NCBI RefSeq assembly: GCF_030709675.1
Contig: NZ_JAUZQD010000008.1
Location: 355,397 to 419,396 of the forward strand
DNA: 64,000 nucleotides
Direction of reading: 5' to 3'
From: Symbioplanes lichenis
Lineage (GTDB): Bacteria; Actinomycetota; Actinomycetes; Mycobacteriales; Micromonosporaceae
In this document: positions 29,301 to 37,079 of the stretch, piece after piece
Numbering within the stretch: the first letter of the stretch is position 1
Layout: each line of letters begins with the position of its first letter
Notes under the pieces: generated by a model
Seen by the model: only the letters and a program-made list of their open reading frames with translations
What the model was told of the DNA's origin: nothing
The model's database searches: none
Position numbers and translations under genes: made by a program

Positions 29301-30690
29301 CGACGAGCAGGCCCTCTATCAGCCGCTGCGGAACACGGTGACGATCGACACCACCCCGGTGGAGATCGCCCCGGGCAGCGACGGGCAGCCGCAGATCACG
29401 ATCACCGACACGAGTACGCGCGACGGGCTGAGCCTGGTCGTGCCGCTCGAGACGCTGCCGGACGGCTTCGCGGTGAGCGCCGCGGCGTCGGAGTCCAGCT
29501 CCGGCGAGGCCTCCAACGGCACCTGCGCCGTCACGACCGCCCAGGTCAGGTGCACCGACATGGCCGAGGAGGAGGGCACGGTCACGATCACGCTGACCGT
29601 CGCCGTGGACGACGCGGTCAGCGCGGACGCCAAGTGGACGGCGACGAACATCACGCTCACCGACGACAGCAGCGCGACCGACCAGCTGGTCGCCTCGGGC
29701 GTGCTGGTCACGACGGGCGGCGACACGGACACGGTCACCACCACCTTCGGCACGCCGACGGTCAACCCGGCCGCGCCCGGGCAGAAGACGGTGCTCCCGA
29801 TCCGGCTGCGCAACCCCGGCCCGAACGCCGCGAACCCGCACGTCATGACGCTGAAGGTCCCGTCGGGGCTCACCCCGGGCTCGCCGCTGCCGGCCGACTG
29901 CGTCTGGGACGAGGAGAGCAACGTCGTCACCTGTACGCGGAACCTGGCCGTCGGGGCCGCGTACACGTACAACATCCCGTTCGTCGTCGGGCGTACCGTG
30001 AGCGTCGGCACGGTCATCACCGGCGGCTGCCTCGACGCCGAGCCGGCCAACGGCAGCTGCTCGGACGCCGAGGACCAGGCGATGCCCGCGATCTCGGTGG
30101 TGTCCTCGCGGGTGGACCTGGAGCTGGGGGTCAAGCGCAAGACGACCACCGCGCGGCCCGGGGGCACGGTGCTGCTGAAGCTGCCTTACAGCAACAACGG
30201 CTCGCAGACCGCGGCCGGCATCACCTTCAGCATCGACCCGCCGGCGGGCGTCAACCTGGCACTGGCCCGGGTGCTGCTCGACGCCTCCGGGGACGACGCC
30301 GGGCTGGTGACCATCGAGTGCATGCCCGACGAGACGGGGGACGCGAACGCCGTCGTCTGTGACGGTCCCGACGCTCCGGTCGGGGCCACCAGCGAGCTGT
30401 GGCTCAGCATGCGGATCACCTCGGCGGCGAAGAAGGGCGTCCATCCCGTACGCGTGACGATCAGCACCACGAGCGCCGAGGGCAATGTGGTCAACAACAC
30501 GATCGAGGCGCTGCTGTCGATCGCGGGCAGCTCGGACTCCACGCCCACCGACACCTCGAACTCGGGCGGTGGCGGCGGGGACAACCTGCCCAAGACCGGT
30601 CAGAACCTGCTCGGGCTGCTGGTGCTGTCCATGCTCCTGGTCATCGGCGGCGTGATGCTGCGCGTCGGAGGCCGTACGCGTAAACAGTGA
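23326..30690 (+). CDS. Giant LPxTG-anchored surface protein with DUF11-like repeats
   Basis: 2454 residues. Start candidates are GTG 23326, ATG 23335 and ATG 23377; all lead to a signal peptide VVFAAVLLALALIGPP ending AQAAP. An N-terminal domain of ~220 residues precedes tandem Ig-like modules of the DUF11 kind (TVTNEGPSDATTTVTV, STTFGPLTGP, TCTGVTVP). The fuller units are ~250 residues and share a Cys-containing loop GGCVxLDxDxxC with an acidic segment; seven such loops occur at about 25,465, 26,205, 26,965, 27,730, 28,480, 29,245 and 30,025. The C-terminus has sortase signal LPKTGQ, a hydrophobic stretch LLGLLVLSMLLVIGGVML and a basic tail GGRTRKQ. Probably a long cell-wall-anchored stalk or adhesin; binding partner unknown. 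No sortase in the window. Confidence 0.9.
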   Translation: MVHMRVFRDDDSGQPRRMVVFAAVLLALALIGPPTAAQAAPATVSTTAQGLRTDLTLLGLPVNLLTTTQSTWQTGQAANTQQVANIGVPNVLGTGAITARTGPDSTSNGGTARATVAGLNVLGASTLGLDAVDTSCTMSPTAVTADTDVANLKLLGATVNPSTGLNLDVPGILTGVLDRQTASYNATTGRLSYTVQGLNLDLLGGTTGALAKGTVIVAESTCSGYVKFGSIGTSAKTVVPGTTGTPTVTITNAGEVAAPNTVVTIPAPPTGYTLGEVTATGGGTCSTASTTQIRCTGVTVPGGGSVTVSLPVTVAANAAGAANWSPADGSITAVSTPFPAVPDTTISVRGEGRLVTVGNPQTTRSTITVTQMALPAGKSASTPITVTNEGPSDATTTVTVPLAGRPDGVSITRAVVGSNLCTVTSTAITCTGVTVPANDKIAITVTAAATTTTPPGTTWDVSNITATLNGFAATGAGRLLTVSDPDVNLNNGLTIVPVTATPGSQQAANVRIRVTNAGLQNGTGTLTIPAPPAGYTVGTVTTTGGGTCTNGAMSIYCENVTFPRQGTTTVTVPVTLDPDVTANWVTTPTRPVSATSGDSTGQTTGTLVTADPRWTYSVDAVPPAPRTVRPGQSTTMSVTITNDGPSDAGESTFTVLAPRSTTFGPLTGPASQQCTVTGPTALRCTVTLAAGDDVTYTLPLNVSAQADASTPLDGGCVSFNNDADCDDPDDSPLPGIQLRTPLANRLTETLVAATITPGTTGVARVRLRSTQDEDDLTVTIPLGALPGGWTATAPGCAVTTSVVTCTGVDLQSNEQRDLTLTVAVPSSATPPAKWTAADVVVTDGDEEISRDGDLAIAGPPVTDLTATVTGPADNTVLPGGTTQITVVVANGGPSDATDASVVVIAPNSTTFGPPASPCQLSSPRRAVCTVDVVAEDETPELRLPLVVAAGADPFTPLGGGCVELDGVSGCGPDDEPIEPIVLQVPFDRRVTLDATQATVTPGRQDVATVTVTAAHGDLDDIAVSVPLNGVPGGLSVRTQSATNGGVCTATATRVTCTGLTIPDGTTATVSLGVAAAPSAVQGTPWSADPVTVSRGTQSVAARERLAVVGAPVYTLDVNTTPPSGPVPPGGTGTLTVSVDNTGPSDANDETISVLAPDGGTFGPLGGPTAQFCRIVTSGRVSCTFDLPVDAPAINFALPVVVSGGADPAQPLGGGCVDLDDNGLCGPGDDPLPPIVLAAPFDRQLDISTSPARVTPGTTGNAVVLLSASPAQTGLTLSIPLDDKPAEMTLGTVTATPAASCAVNATAITCTNVSVPASGTTITIPVSVASGVQGTLVWSTRAITATNPAGDQATGAGLLVRTGDPDYTLDAQVTGPAPGTVLPGDTTTMRVTLTNAGPSTATDALVTLRAPVGTAFGTLAAPLADSCTRASATRISCSVTLGVAPASLVWDVPIVVPGNADPNQALTGGCLDLDGDAACGGPSDRALPDIRLATPLGRIATVTATNTPVVPGRTAVTTVSVALSQARTGVRVTIPRDALPAGLTTTAIAADGATCTTSGTAYSCGDFAVTAGGTVALRVTVAASAAADPGAVWAPAVAVTRGDESVTRTVAAATVADADAPLTVTVVGPAPGTVTPGSAADLAITATNPGPSDARNAFLSFRAPGGTTFDPGFALPRYCTRASGTRVDCTLDVVAAGTNRQWTLRVLVPGTADPDEPVDGGCVDTNRDNVCTSPPDNPLPDIVLGAELDGTLGVGTRSGTATPGLTGTGYVVVTASRAVTGLTVTVPLAQLPAGFTVSSATGPTGSACQIQAAQVLCTGVDLVAGTNQAVALGVTTASSLAAGVTWTPTGITVSRGTGDTAQGNGTIVLTGPPVPGVRIVLTGPTDPVPLGTTTVVTATITNTGPSDATGTTTTVTAPSQTTFGTLSGQAAIDCTPATSTQLTCRFNQAVGAAARIWQLPVVVPADADPSLPATGGCVAVNGSSTCLTTFELADEQALYQPLRNTVTIDTTPVEIAPGSDGQPQITITDTSTRDGLSLVVPLETLPDGFAVSAAASESSSGEASNGTCAVTTAQVRCTDMAEEEGTVTITLTVAVDDAVSADAKWTATNITLTDDSSATDQLVASGVLVTTGGDTDTVTTTFGTPTVNPAAPGQKTVLPIRLRNPGPNAANPHVMTLKVPSGLTPGSPLPADCVWDEESNVVTCTRNLAVGAAYTYNIPFVVGRTVSVGTVITGGCLDAEPANGSCSDAEDQAMPAISVVSSRVDLELGVKRKTTTARPGGTVLLKLPYSNNGSQTAAGITFSIDPPAGVNLALARVLLDASGDDAGLVTIECMPDETGDANAVVCDGPDAPVGATSELWLSMRITSAAKKGVHPVRVTISTTSAEGNVVNNTIEALLSIAGSSDSTPTDTSNSGGGGGDNLPKTGQNLLGLLVLSMLLVIGGVMLRVGGRTRKQ

Positions 30691-30752
30691 CGTCGATTGC
30701 TGATCGGCGGGGTGCGCGGGCGCCACCGGGCCGGGCGAGGGAGGATGGTCCG

Positions 30753-31781
30753 GTGGCGTACGACGCGTTTCTCCTGCTCTCCTTTGGCGGCCCCGAGCAT
30801 CCCGACGACGTGATGCCGTTCCTGCGCAACGTGACGCGCGGGCGCGGTGTCCCCGAGGAACGGCTCGCCGAGGTCGCCGAGCACTACTACCACTTCGGCG
30901 GGGTGTCGCCGATCAACCAGCAGTGCCGCGACCTGCTGGCCGCGGTCCAAGCCGACTTCTCCGCCCACGGGGTGCAGCTGCCCGCGTACTGGGGGAATCG
31001 CAACTGGGGCCCGATGCTGGCCGACACCGTGGCGCAGATGCGCGACGAGGGGATCACGTCGGCGCTGGGCTTCGCGACCAGCGCGTACGGGGGCTATTCG
31101 TCCTGCAAGCAATACTGGGAGGACATCGCGCAGGCCCGCGCGAAGGTCGGCCCGGGCGCGCCGGCGATCACCAAGCTGCGGCAGTTCCACGACCACCCGG
31201 GCTTCGTCGGCCCGCACGTCGAGGCGGTCCGCTCCGCGCTGGGCACCCTCGACCCGGCCCGCCGCGCGAGCACCCGCCTGGTGTTCACCGCGCACTCGAT
31301 CCCCAACTCCATGGCGGCGACCGCGGGCCCGACCGGCGGCCGCTACGAGGCGCAGCTCAACGAGACCGCCGCCCTGGTGCACGCCCAGGCCGCGAGCGAC
31401 CTGCCGTGGGACCTGGTGTGGCAGAGCCGCTCCGGCCCGCCGCAGGTGCCGTGGCTCGAGCCCGACATCAACGATCACCTGAAGGCCCTGGCCAAGGAGG
31501 GCGTGACCGACGTCGTGGTCAGCCCGATCGGCTTCGTCTCCGACCACCTCGAGGTCATCTGGGACCTCGACAACGAGGCCAAGGAGACCGCCGGGGAGCT
31601 GGGCCTGGGCTACGCCCGCGCGGCCACGCCCGGCACCCACCCGGCGTTCGTCACGATGATCCGCGAGCTCGTCCAGGAGCGCACCGCGGGCGTCGACCGC
31701 GACCGGCTCGGTAGTCTGCCGGTCTGGGACGTCTGCCCGGCCGACTGTTGCCCGGCCCCGCAACGACGAGGAGCCTCATGA
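30753..31781 (+). CDS. hemH: Ferrochelatase (coproporphyrin type) with C-terminal [2Fe-2S] cysteines
   Basis: 342-residue enzyme inserting Fe2+ into the porphyrin; actinobacterial members act on coproporphyrin III. LLLSFGGPEHPDDV opens the fold, catalytic His in FTAHSIP, and the conserved acid in SDHLEVIWDLD. The C-terminal VCPADCCP plus an internal SSCKQYW match the cysteine ligands of the [2Fe-2S] cluster known in actinobacterial ferrochelatases. GTG 30753 is chosen because GGGAGG precedes it by 8 bases. Its stop overlaps the HAD gene start (ATGA). Confidence 0.93.
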   Translation: MAYDAFLLLSFGGPEHPDDVMPFLRNVTRGRGVPEERLAEVAEHYYHFGGVSPINQQCRDLLAAVQADFSAHGVQLPAYWGNRNWGPMLADTVAQMRDEGITSALGFATSAYGGYSSCKQYWEDIAQARAKVGPGAPAITKLRQFHDHPGFVGPHVEAVRSALGTLDPARRASTRLVFTAHSIPNSMAATAGPTGGRYEAQLNETAALVHAQAASDLPWDLVWQSRSGPPQVPWLEPDINDHLKALAKEGVTDVVVSPIGFVSDHLEVIWDLDNEAKETAGELGLGYARAATPGTHPAFVTMIRELVQERTAGVDRDRLGSLPVWDVCPADCCPAPQRRGAS

Positions 31782-32557
31782 CCGAGCGCAAGGCCATCGA
31801 ATCCTGGCTGACCGACATGGACGGAGTCCTCGTCCACGAGGGCGTGCCGGTGCCGGGGGCCCCGGAGTTCGTCAACCGGATGAAGGAGAGCGGCAAGCCG
31901 TTCCTCATCCTCACCAACAACTCCATCTACACGCCGCGTGACCTGCAGGCCCGCCTGGCCCGCATGGGCTTCGACGTGCCCGAGCAGTCGATCTGGACGG
32001 CCGCGCTGGCGACCGCGCAGTTCCTGGCCGACCAGCGCCCGGGCGGCACGGCCTACGTCATCGGCGAGGCCGGCCTGACCACGGCCATGCACGCGGCCGG
32101 CTACATCCTGACCGAGTTCTCGCCGGACTATGTCGTGCTCGGCGAGACGCGCACCTACAGCTTCGAGGCCATCACCAAGGCCGTCCGGCTGATCAACGAC
32201 GGCGCCCGCTTCATCTGTACGAATCCCGACGCCACCGGCCCGTCCAACGAGGGCGCGCTGCCGGCCGCAGGCTCGGTCGCCGCGATGATCAGCAAGGCGA
32301 CCGGCGTCGAGCCGTACTTCGTCGGCAAGCCCAACCCGATGATGATGCGCTCGGCCCTCAACGTCATCGGCGGCCACAGCGAGAGCACCGCCATGATCGG
32401 CGACCGGATGGACACCGACGTGCTGTGCGGGCTCGAGGCCGGGCTGGAGACGATCCTGGTGCTGACCGGGATCAGCACGCGCGAGGAGAGCGAGCGCTAT
32501 CCCTACCGCCCGTCGCGCATCGTCGACAGCGTGGCGGATCTGATCGGCGAGATCTGA
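31778..32557 (+). CDS. HAD-IIA family phosphatase (NagD-like)
   Basis: 259 residues. Nucleophile motif DMDGV at 13-17, then LTNNSIYTP (motif II), Lys in VGKPNPMMM (motif III) and GDRMDTDV (motif IV): a complete C2-capped HAD phosphatase of the NagD/p-nitrophenylphosphatase group. Likely a broad-range phosphatase for sugar or nucleotide phosphates. Translationally coupled to hemH. No specific substrate can be assigned. Confidence 0.87.
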   Translation: MTERKAIESWLTDMDGVLVHEGVPVPGAPEFVNRMKESGKPFLILTNNSIYTPRDLQARLARMGFDVPEQSIWTAALATAQFLADQRPGGTAYVIGEAGLTTAMHAAGYILTEFSPDYVVLGETRTYSFEAITKAVRLINDGARFICTNPDATGPSNEGALPAAGSVAAMISKATGVEPYFVGKPNPMMMRSALNVIGGHSESTAMIGDRMDTDVLCGLEAGLETILVLTGISTREESERYPYRPSRIVDSVADLIGEI

Positions 32558-32559
32558 TG

Positions 32560-32586
32560 CCCTGGCCCCTCACGCGGGGGCCAGGG
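32560..32586. terminator. Shared hairpin terminator between HAD gene and GNAT gene
   Basis: CCCTGGCCCC (32560-32569) and GGGGCCAGGG (32577-32586) form a perfect 10-bp stem with a 7-base loop, directly after the HAD stop. The stop codon of the convergent GNAT gene lies inside the loop, so the structure may serve both strands. Confidence 0.75.
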
Positions 32587-33129
32587 TCTTCCGCACCACC
32601 CAGCGATGCTTGCCGATCTGACGATCACGGACAAAACCCATCTTCTCGTACGTCGAGAGCGCCCCGTGAAAAGAAAGCCGGCTGCCACGGAGCCGGCGCT
32701 CTCCGGGTAGCCCTCCACGGTCCCGCCCCCGAGCTCCGCGATGAGATCGAGCGCCCCGGCCAGCGCGGCCGTGGCGACCCCTTGCCGCCGGTGCCCCTTC
32801 CCGACGAAGTTGCAGGCGATCCGCCAATCGGGCGGGACCGGCCGGTCCCGCTCGTACGCGGCTCTGTTCTTGATCGCCGGCACTTCCTGCGGTGAGCCGA
32901 ACTGACACCAGCCCACGCAGTCGCCCCCGTCGAAGACGAGCGCGGCGTGCGCCTGCCCGCCGAGCACCCGCTGCTGTTTCGCTGTCTTGTTCAGGCCGGG
33001 GTCACGCCGGGACAGCCCCCCGTGGAAGCCCATGCACCAGCAGCCGCCGAAGACGCCGTTGTTGCGCTCGACCAGGGCGGCGAACGCGTCCCAGGTCGAC
33101 GCGTCCAGGGGACGGATCTCATAGGTCAT
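32570..33129 (-). pseudogene. GNAT-family N-acetyltransferase, single frameshift near the C-terminus
   Basis: The ATG ending at 33129 (MTYEIRPLDASTW), with GAGG 9 bases upstream, opens a GNAT-like protein with the acetyl-CoA loop segment GKGHRRQGVATAAL. At about 32675 the frame changes: the first frame reads GFLFTGRS into non-native sequence, while the next frame gives FHGALSTYEKMGFVRDRQ and ends KTLAPA at 32570. Joining the two gives a normal ~186-residue enzyme. One missing base in the TTTCTTTTC run explains it; real decay or sequencing error. Confidence 0.75.
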
Positions 33130-34122
33130 GGCTTGCACCTCACGTAGCGTCATACCACATAGTCGAGGCATGGCATTCCACTACGACGCGATCGGATCGC
33201 CTCGCCCATCGGGGCCGCCTGCGGTGACGCCCGCACGGGGTTGAACGTCGGCGTGGGCACCGGCTCCCGCCCCATCCGGACCACCCGCGTCGCGCCGCGC
33301 CCCTCCTCTTTCCGGGAGCGAGAGCGCCCGGGCCGTTGTGCTTGCGCGGTTCCGCGTGGGTGCCCTCGAGCGGTCCTCGTCCTCGGCCGCGCCCTCGTTA
33401 CCTTGCCCGCATTCATGGTGCTCGGGTGGTTCCGCGTGGGTCGCCTCGCGCGCGTTGTCGCGTGGAGGTCCGACGACCCGGATCGCATGGTCGCCGGAGG
33501 GGCCGACCTCATGGGCGACCTCGCCGCACGGCCCGCTGACCTAGGGGCGACGTCACCGCTCAGCCCGCTGATCTTCTGGGGCGACCTCGCCGCACAGCCC
33601 GCTGACCTCATGGGTGACGTCACCGCTCAGCCTGACAAGCTCGACACCGAGCTAGCACGCCATGGCCGTCCCCGCACCGCGCCGTCTCGCAAGGGCCTCC
33701 CCACGCCGCCTCGCCGCCCGTGATGTCGGACTCCCATCCCTTGCCGTAATCCTCGCCGGCGGTGTCCCGCGTGGCCGACTCGCCGACACCGCTGCTGTGA
33801 CCCGGGATGTCCGGGCGGGCCGGCTGTCGACGCTGGGGCTTCGCCTCAGGGGCTTGAGGGCGGCTACGGGGAGGGCGTGAGCGCGGGCCAGGGGGCGCGT
33901 GGCCGGCGGCGGCTGCTCTCGATCAGGTGCTTGCGCGGGGCGGGCCGGAGGGCGTGAGGCCGGCGGCGGCCGCTCTCGATCAGGTGCTCGCGCGGGGCGG
34001 GGTCGGAGGGGGCGTGAGGGCGTGTCAGGGGGCGTGGGGTCGGCGGCGGATGCCGGGCGGGCGGCGGCCGCTCTCGATCAGGTGCTCGCGCGGGGCGGGG
34101 TCGGAGGGGGCGTGAGGGCGTG
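33130..34122. other. Gap of ~990 bp filled with low-complexity repeats, no gene
   Basis: Holds a 66-bp-spaced duplication (33513-33633) and the 98-bp array (33916-34168). The stretch 33240-33500 also looks like decayed repeats (blocks of TCCGCGTGGG and GCCCTCGAGCG). Open frames are present but compositionally non-protein. The block sits just downstream of the TetR gene's 3' end. Confidence 0.6.
33500..33633. repeat. 66-bp direct duplication
   Basis: GGGCGACCTCGCCGCAC begins at 33513 and again at 33579, each followed by the same GCCCGCTGACCT and, further on, a GACGTCACCGCTCAGCC block (copies near 33549 and 33616). Two units, with a few mismatches. Confidence 0.85.
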
Positions 34123-34168
34123 TCAGAGGGCGTGGGGTCGGCGGCGGATGCCGAGCAGGCGGCGGCCG
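33916..34168. repeat. 98-bp tandem repeat duplicating the 3' end of the TetR gene
   Basis: CTCTCGATCAGGTGCT starts at 33916, 33973, 34071 and 34169. The last copy is inside the TetR coding sequence. The two 98-bp units (33973-34070, 34071-34168) are nearly identical and each includes the TetR C-terminal codons and its stop; the leftmost copy is shortened to 57 bp. So the gene end has been copied outward three times. Confidence 0.92.
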
Positions 34169-34707
34169 CTCTCGATCAGGTGCTCGCGGAGGGCGGCGTC
34201 GCCGAGGGCCAGCAGCTCCGGATCGGTCAGCGGGCCGCGCAGGCCCGTGACGAAGACCGACAGCGCCACGCGGGTCGCCATCGTGGCGGGGTCGGTGCCC
34301 GTCAGCGCCAAGGACTCGGCGAGCTCGGCGAAGCCCAGCGCGTCGACCTCGGCCTGCAGCACGCTGCCGATGTAGGGGTCGCCCATGACCACTTGGAACT
34401 CGTCGTTGTGCGCGACGGCGAGGTCGACGATGCCGATGAGCATCGCGTCCAGCCGGGCATTGCGACCCCGCTGGGCCCCGATGACACGAGCCAGCTCGGC
34501 GATCCCGGCGATGATCGGCTCCAGGACGCCGCGTACCAAATCGTCCTTGGTCTTGAAGTGGTAGTAGACAGCAGCCTTCGAGACGCCCATCAGGTCCGCG
34601 ATCGCCTGCAGGGACGTGCCCTCGACACCGTGCAGCGTGAAGAGCCGCCGCGCGGTCTCGAGAACCTGGACCCGCCCGGCCCCCCGGGGTCTCGTGCCCG
34701 CTGCCAT
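34123..34707 (-). CDS. TetR-family regulator, divergent to MMPL exporter
   Basis: 194 residues. N-terminal HTH: VLETARRLFTLHGVEGTSL, then IADLMGVSKAAVYYHFKTKD. The ligand-binding C-terminal half is variable, as usual. ATG 34707 follows GGGAGG. It faces the MMPL gene across 178 bp containing three direct 23-bp-spaced repeats, so it is probably the local repressor of that exporter. Its C-terminal codons, ESGRRLLGIRRRPHAL, are repeated downstream in the 98-bp array. Confidence 0.88.
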   Translation of the reverse strand: MAAGTRPRGAGRVQVLETARRLFTLHGVEGTSLQAIADLMGVSKAAVYYHFKTKDDLVRGVLEPIIAGIAELARVIGAQRGRNARLDAMLIGIVDLAVAHNDEFQVVMGDPYIGSVLQAEVDALGFAELAESLALTGTDPATMATRVALSVFVTGLRGPLTDPELLALGDAALREHLIESGRRLLGIRRRPHAL

Positions 34708-34741
34708 GGTATCGCCTCCCTCGCTGGAAAACTAACCATAC

Positions 34742-34793
34742 GGCAAGCCTGGTACTAGCCGGAAGGCAAGTGTGATACTGGCCGCATGGCAAG
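34742..34793. promoter_or_regulatory. Direct repeats in the TetR/MMPL divergent promoter
   Basis: GGCAAG occurs at 34742, 34765 and 34788, exactly 23 bp apart. The latter two are parts of an 18-bp near-repeat (TACTAGCCGGAAGGCAAG; TACTGGCCGCATGGCAAG). Location between divergent regulator and transporter genes suggests operator sites. Confidence 0.6.
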
Positions 34794-34885
34794 AAATAAA
34801 CTGGCCGAGCGTCAAGTTTAAGCCGATGCTGGGAAGCGCCGAACGGCATAGATGAGCCGGTAACGAGCAGGCGAGGGAGAGTGCG

Positions 34886-37066
34886 ATGGCGACGTTGCTG
34901 TACAGGTTGGGGCGGTTCTCGTTCCGGCGGAGGCGCCTTGTGCTGGCGTTGTGGGTGCTGGTCCTGGCGCTCCTGGGAGTGGGCGCGGTGACGCTGTCCG
35001 GCTCCACGACCAGCGCCTTCTCCATCCCCGGCACGGAGTCGTCCCGGGCCCTCGACGTGATCGGGGAGAAGATGGGCGGCGGCGGCAACACAGCGTCCGC
35101 CAAGGTCGTGTTCACCGTCTCCGGCGACGCGACGCTGACCGGTGGCTCGCCGAAGGCCGCCATCGAGCGGGCCGTCGCCAAGCTGCAAACCGCCCCGCAG
35201 GTGGCCGCGGTTGCCGACCCCTACGAGTCGCAGACCGTGTCGCAGGACGGGCAGACCGCCTACGCGACGGTCACCTACCGGGTCGCTGCCGTCGACCTGA
35301 CCGAGGCCGACAAGGAAGCCCTGCTCGCGGCGGGCGACACCGCGAAGAGCGCCGGCGTCGGGGTCGAATACGGCGGCGACGCCACGCAGGCGGGCACGGA
35401 GGCCGGAGCCACCGAGGTGCTCGGCGTCGTCGTGGCCGCCGTGGTCCTGCTCGTCACGTTCGGTGCGCTCGTGGCGGCCGGACTGCCCCTGCTCACCGCG
35501 ATCGTCAGCGTGGGCGTCGGCATGGCCGGGATCCAGATCGCCACCGGCTTCTTCGACCTGTCCGGCAGCACCTCGGCGCTCGCCTTGATGCTGGGCCTGG
35601 CCGTCGGCATCGACTATGCGCTGTTCATCGTCACCCGCTATCGGCACGAGCTCGGCGCCCGGGATCCCGAGGAGGCTGCCGCCCGCGCCGTGGGCACCGC
35701 CGGTTCCGCCGTGGTGTTCGCGGGCTTGACGGTCGTCATCGCCCTGGCCGCCCTCGCCGTTGTCGGCATCCCGTTCCTGGCCGCCATGGGCTTCGCCGCC
35801 GCGGGCACCGTCGCGGTCGCCGTGGTCATCAGCCTCACGCTGCTGCCGGCCCTGCTGGGCTTTGCCGGCACCAAGGTGCTGCCCAAGAAGCAGCGCGCCG
35901 GTGCCGCCGAGCCGACCGGCAAGACGCCGGCGGGTGAGCGCTGGGCCCGTGCCGTCGTCAAGCACCGGGTGCTCGCGCTGCTGGTGCCCGTGCTCGCGAT
36001 CGGTGTCGTGGCGATTCCCGCGCTGGACCTGCGCCTGGCCCTGCCGGACGACAGTTCGGCAGCACCGGACTCCACCCAGCGCAAGGCCTACGACCAGCTC
36101 GCCGAGGGCTTCGGCGCCGGCTTCAACGGACCGCTGGTCATCGTGGTCGAGGCCCCCGCCGGGCAGGCCGCCACGGCCGGCGCCCAGGCGCAGAAGATCA
36201 TCTCCGGTCTTGCCGACGTCGTCCTCGTCACCCCGCCGACGCCCAACCAGGCCGGCGACACGGCCCTGCTCAATGTGATCCCGAAGAGCGGGCCCACCAG
36301 CGAGGACACCAAAGACCTCGTGCACGCGATCCGAGCCCAGGAGTCGGGCTTCACCGCGGCGACCGGAGCCACGCTCGCCGTCACCGGCACGGCCGCGATC
36401 AACATCGACGTGTCCGAGAAGCTCAGCGACGCGCTGCTGCCCTACTTGGCGGTCATCGTCGGGCTGGCCTTCATTCTGCTGATGCTGGTCTTCCGCTCGA
36501 TCCTGGTGCCGGTCAAGGCCACGCTGGGCTTCCTGCTGTCGGTCGTGGCGGCGTTCGGGGCGCTGGTCGCGGTCTTCCAGTGGGGCTGGCTCGCGGACCT
36601 CTTCGGCGTCGACTCCACCGGCCCGCTCGTCTCGTTCATCCCGATCTTCCTGATCGGCATCCTCTTCGGCCTGGCCATGGACTACGAGCTCTTCCTGGTC
36701 AGCCGCGCCCGCGAGGACTACGTGCACGGCGCCGCCCCCGACGAGGCAATCATCAGCGGCGTCAAGCACGGCGCCCGCGTGGTCACCGCGGCTGCCCTCA
36801 TCATGATCAGCGTCTTCGCCGGCTTCGTCCTGGCCGACGACACGATCATCAAGTCGATCGGCTTCGCCCTGGCCTTCGGCGTGGCCGTGGACGCCTTCCT
36901 GGTCCGCATGACCATCGTCCCGGCCGTCCTGTCCCTGCTCGGCCGCTCCGCCTGGTGGCTGCCCCGCTGGCTCGACCGAGCCCTCCCCAACGTCGACGTC
37001 GAAGGCGAGCAGCTCACCAAGCACCTCGCCGCCACCGAACCCGAGCGCGAACTCCAACACATCTGA
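34886..37066 (+). CDS. MMPL-family (RND-type) transporter
   Basis: 726-residue inner-membrane transporter with the duplicated six-helix plus large-loop layout of MMPL proteins: helix near residue 20, loop 45-175, helices ~180-335, second loop ~385-510 and helices ~520-700. The proton-relay region shows the family GxxxDY pattern twice (LAVGIDYALFIVTRYRHEL; GLAMDYELFLVSRARED). Likely exports a lipid or hydrophobic compound. GAGGGAGAG precedes ATG 34886. Probably controlled by the divergent TetR. Confidence 0.9.
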   Translation: MATLLYRLGRFSFRRRRLVLALWVLVLALLGVGAVTLSGSTTSAFSIPGTESSRALDVIGEKMGGGGNTASAKVVFTVSGDATLTGGSPKAAIERAVAKLQTAPQVAAVADPYESQTVSQDGQTAYATVTYRVAAVDLTEADKEALLAAGDTAKSAGVGVEYGGDATQAGTEAGATEVLGVVVAAVVLLVTFGALVAAGLPLLTAIVSVGVGMAGIQIATGFFDLSGSTSALALMLGLAVGIDYALFIVTRYRHELGARDPEEAAARAVGTAGSAVVFAGLTVVIALAALAVVGIPFLAAMGFAAAGTVAVAVVISLTLLPALLGFAGTKVLPKKQRAGAAEPTGKTPAGERWARAVVKHRVLALLVPVLAIGVVAIPALDLRLALPDDSSAAPDSTQRKAYDQLAEGFGAGFNGPLVIVVEAPAGQAATAGAQAQKIISGLADVVLVTPPTPNQAGDTALLNVIPKSGPTSEDTKDLVHAIRAQESGFTAATGATLAVTGTAAINIDVSEKLSDALLPYLAVIVGLAFILLMLVFRSILVPVKATLGFLLSVVAAFGALVAVFQWGWLADLFGVDSTGPLVSFIPIFLIGILFGLAMDYELFLVSRAREDYVHGAAPDEAIISGVKHGARVVTAAALIMISVFAGFVLADDTIIKSIGFALAFGVAVDAFLVRMTIVPAVLSLLGRSAWWLPRWLDRALPNVDVEGEQLTKHLAATEPERELQHI

Positions 37067-37079
37067 CCCACCCGTCACC

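Noticed and set aside
23224..30726. 2500-codon open frame antisense to the giant surface protein
   Set aside because: It is the mirror of a very GC-rich repetitive gene; its product is Arg/Gly/His-rich with no domain, while the plus strand has signal peptide, repeats and LPxTG end.
33241..33723. 160-codon plus-strand frame in the gap
   Set aside because: Made of decayed repeats, no ribosome site and no protein-like composition.
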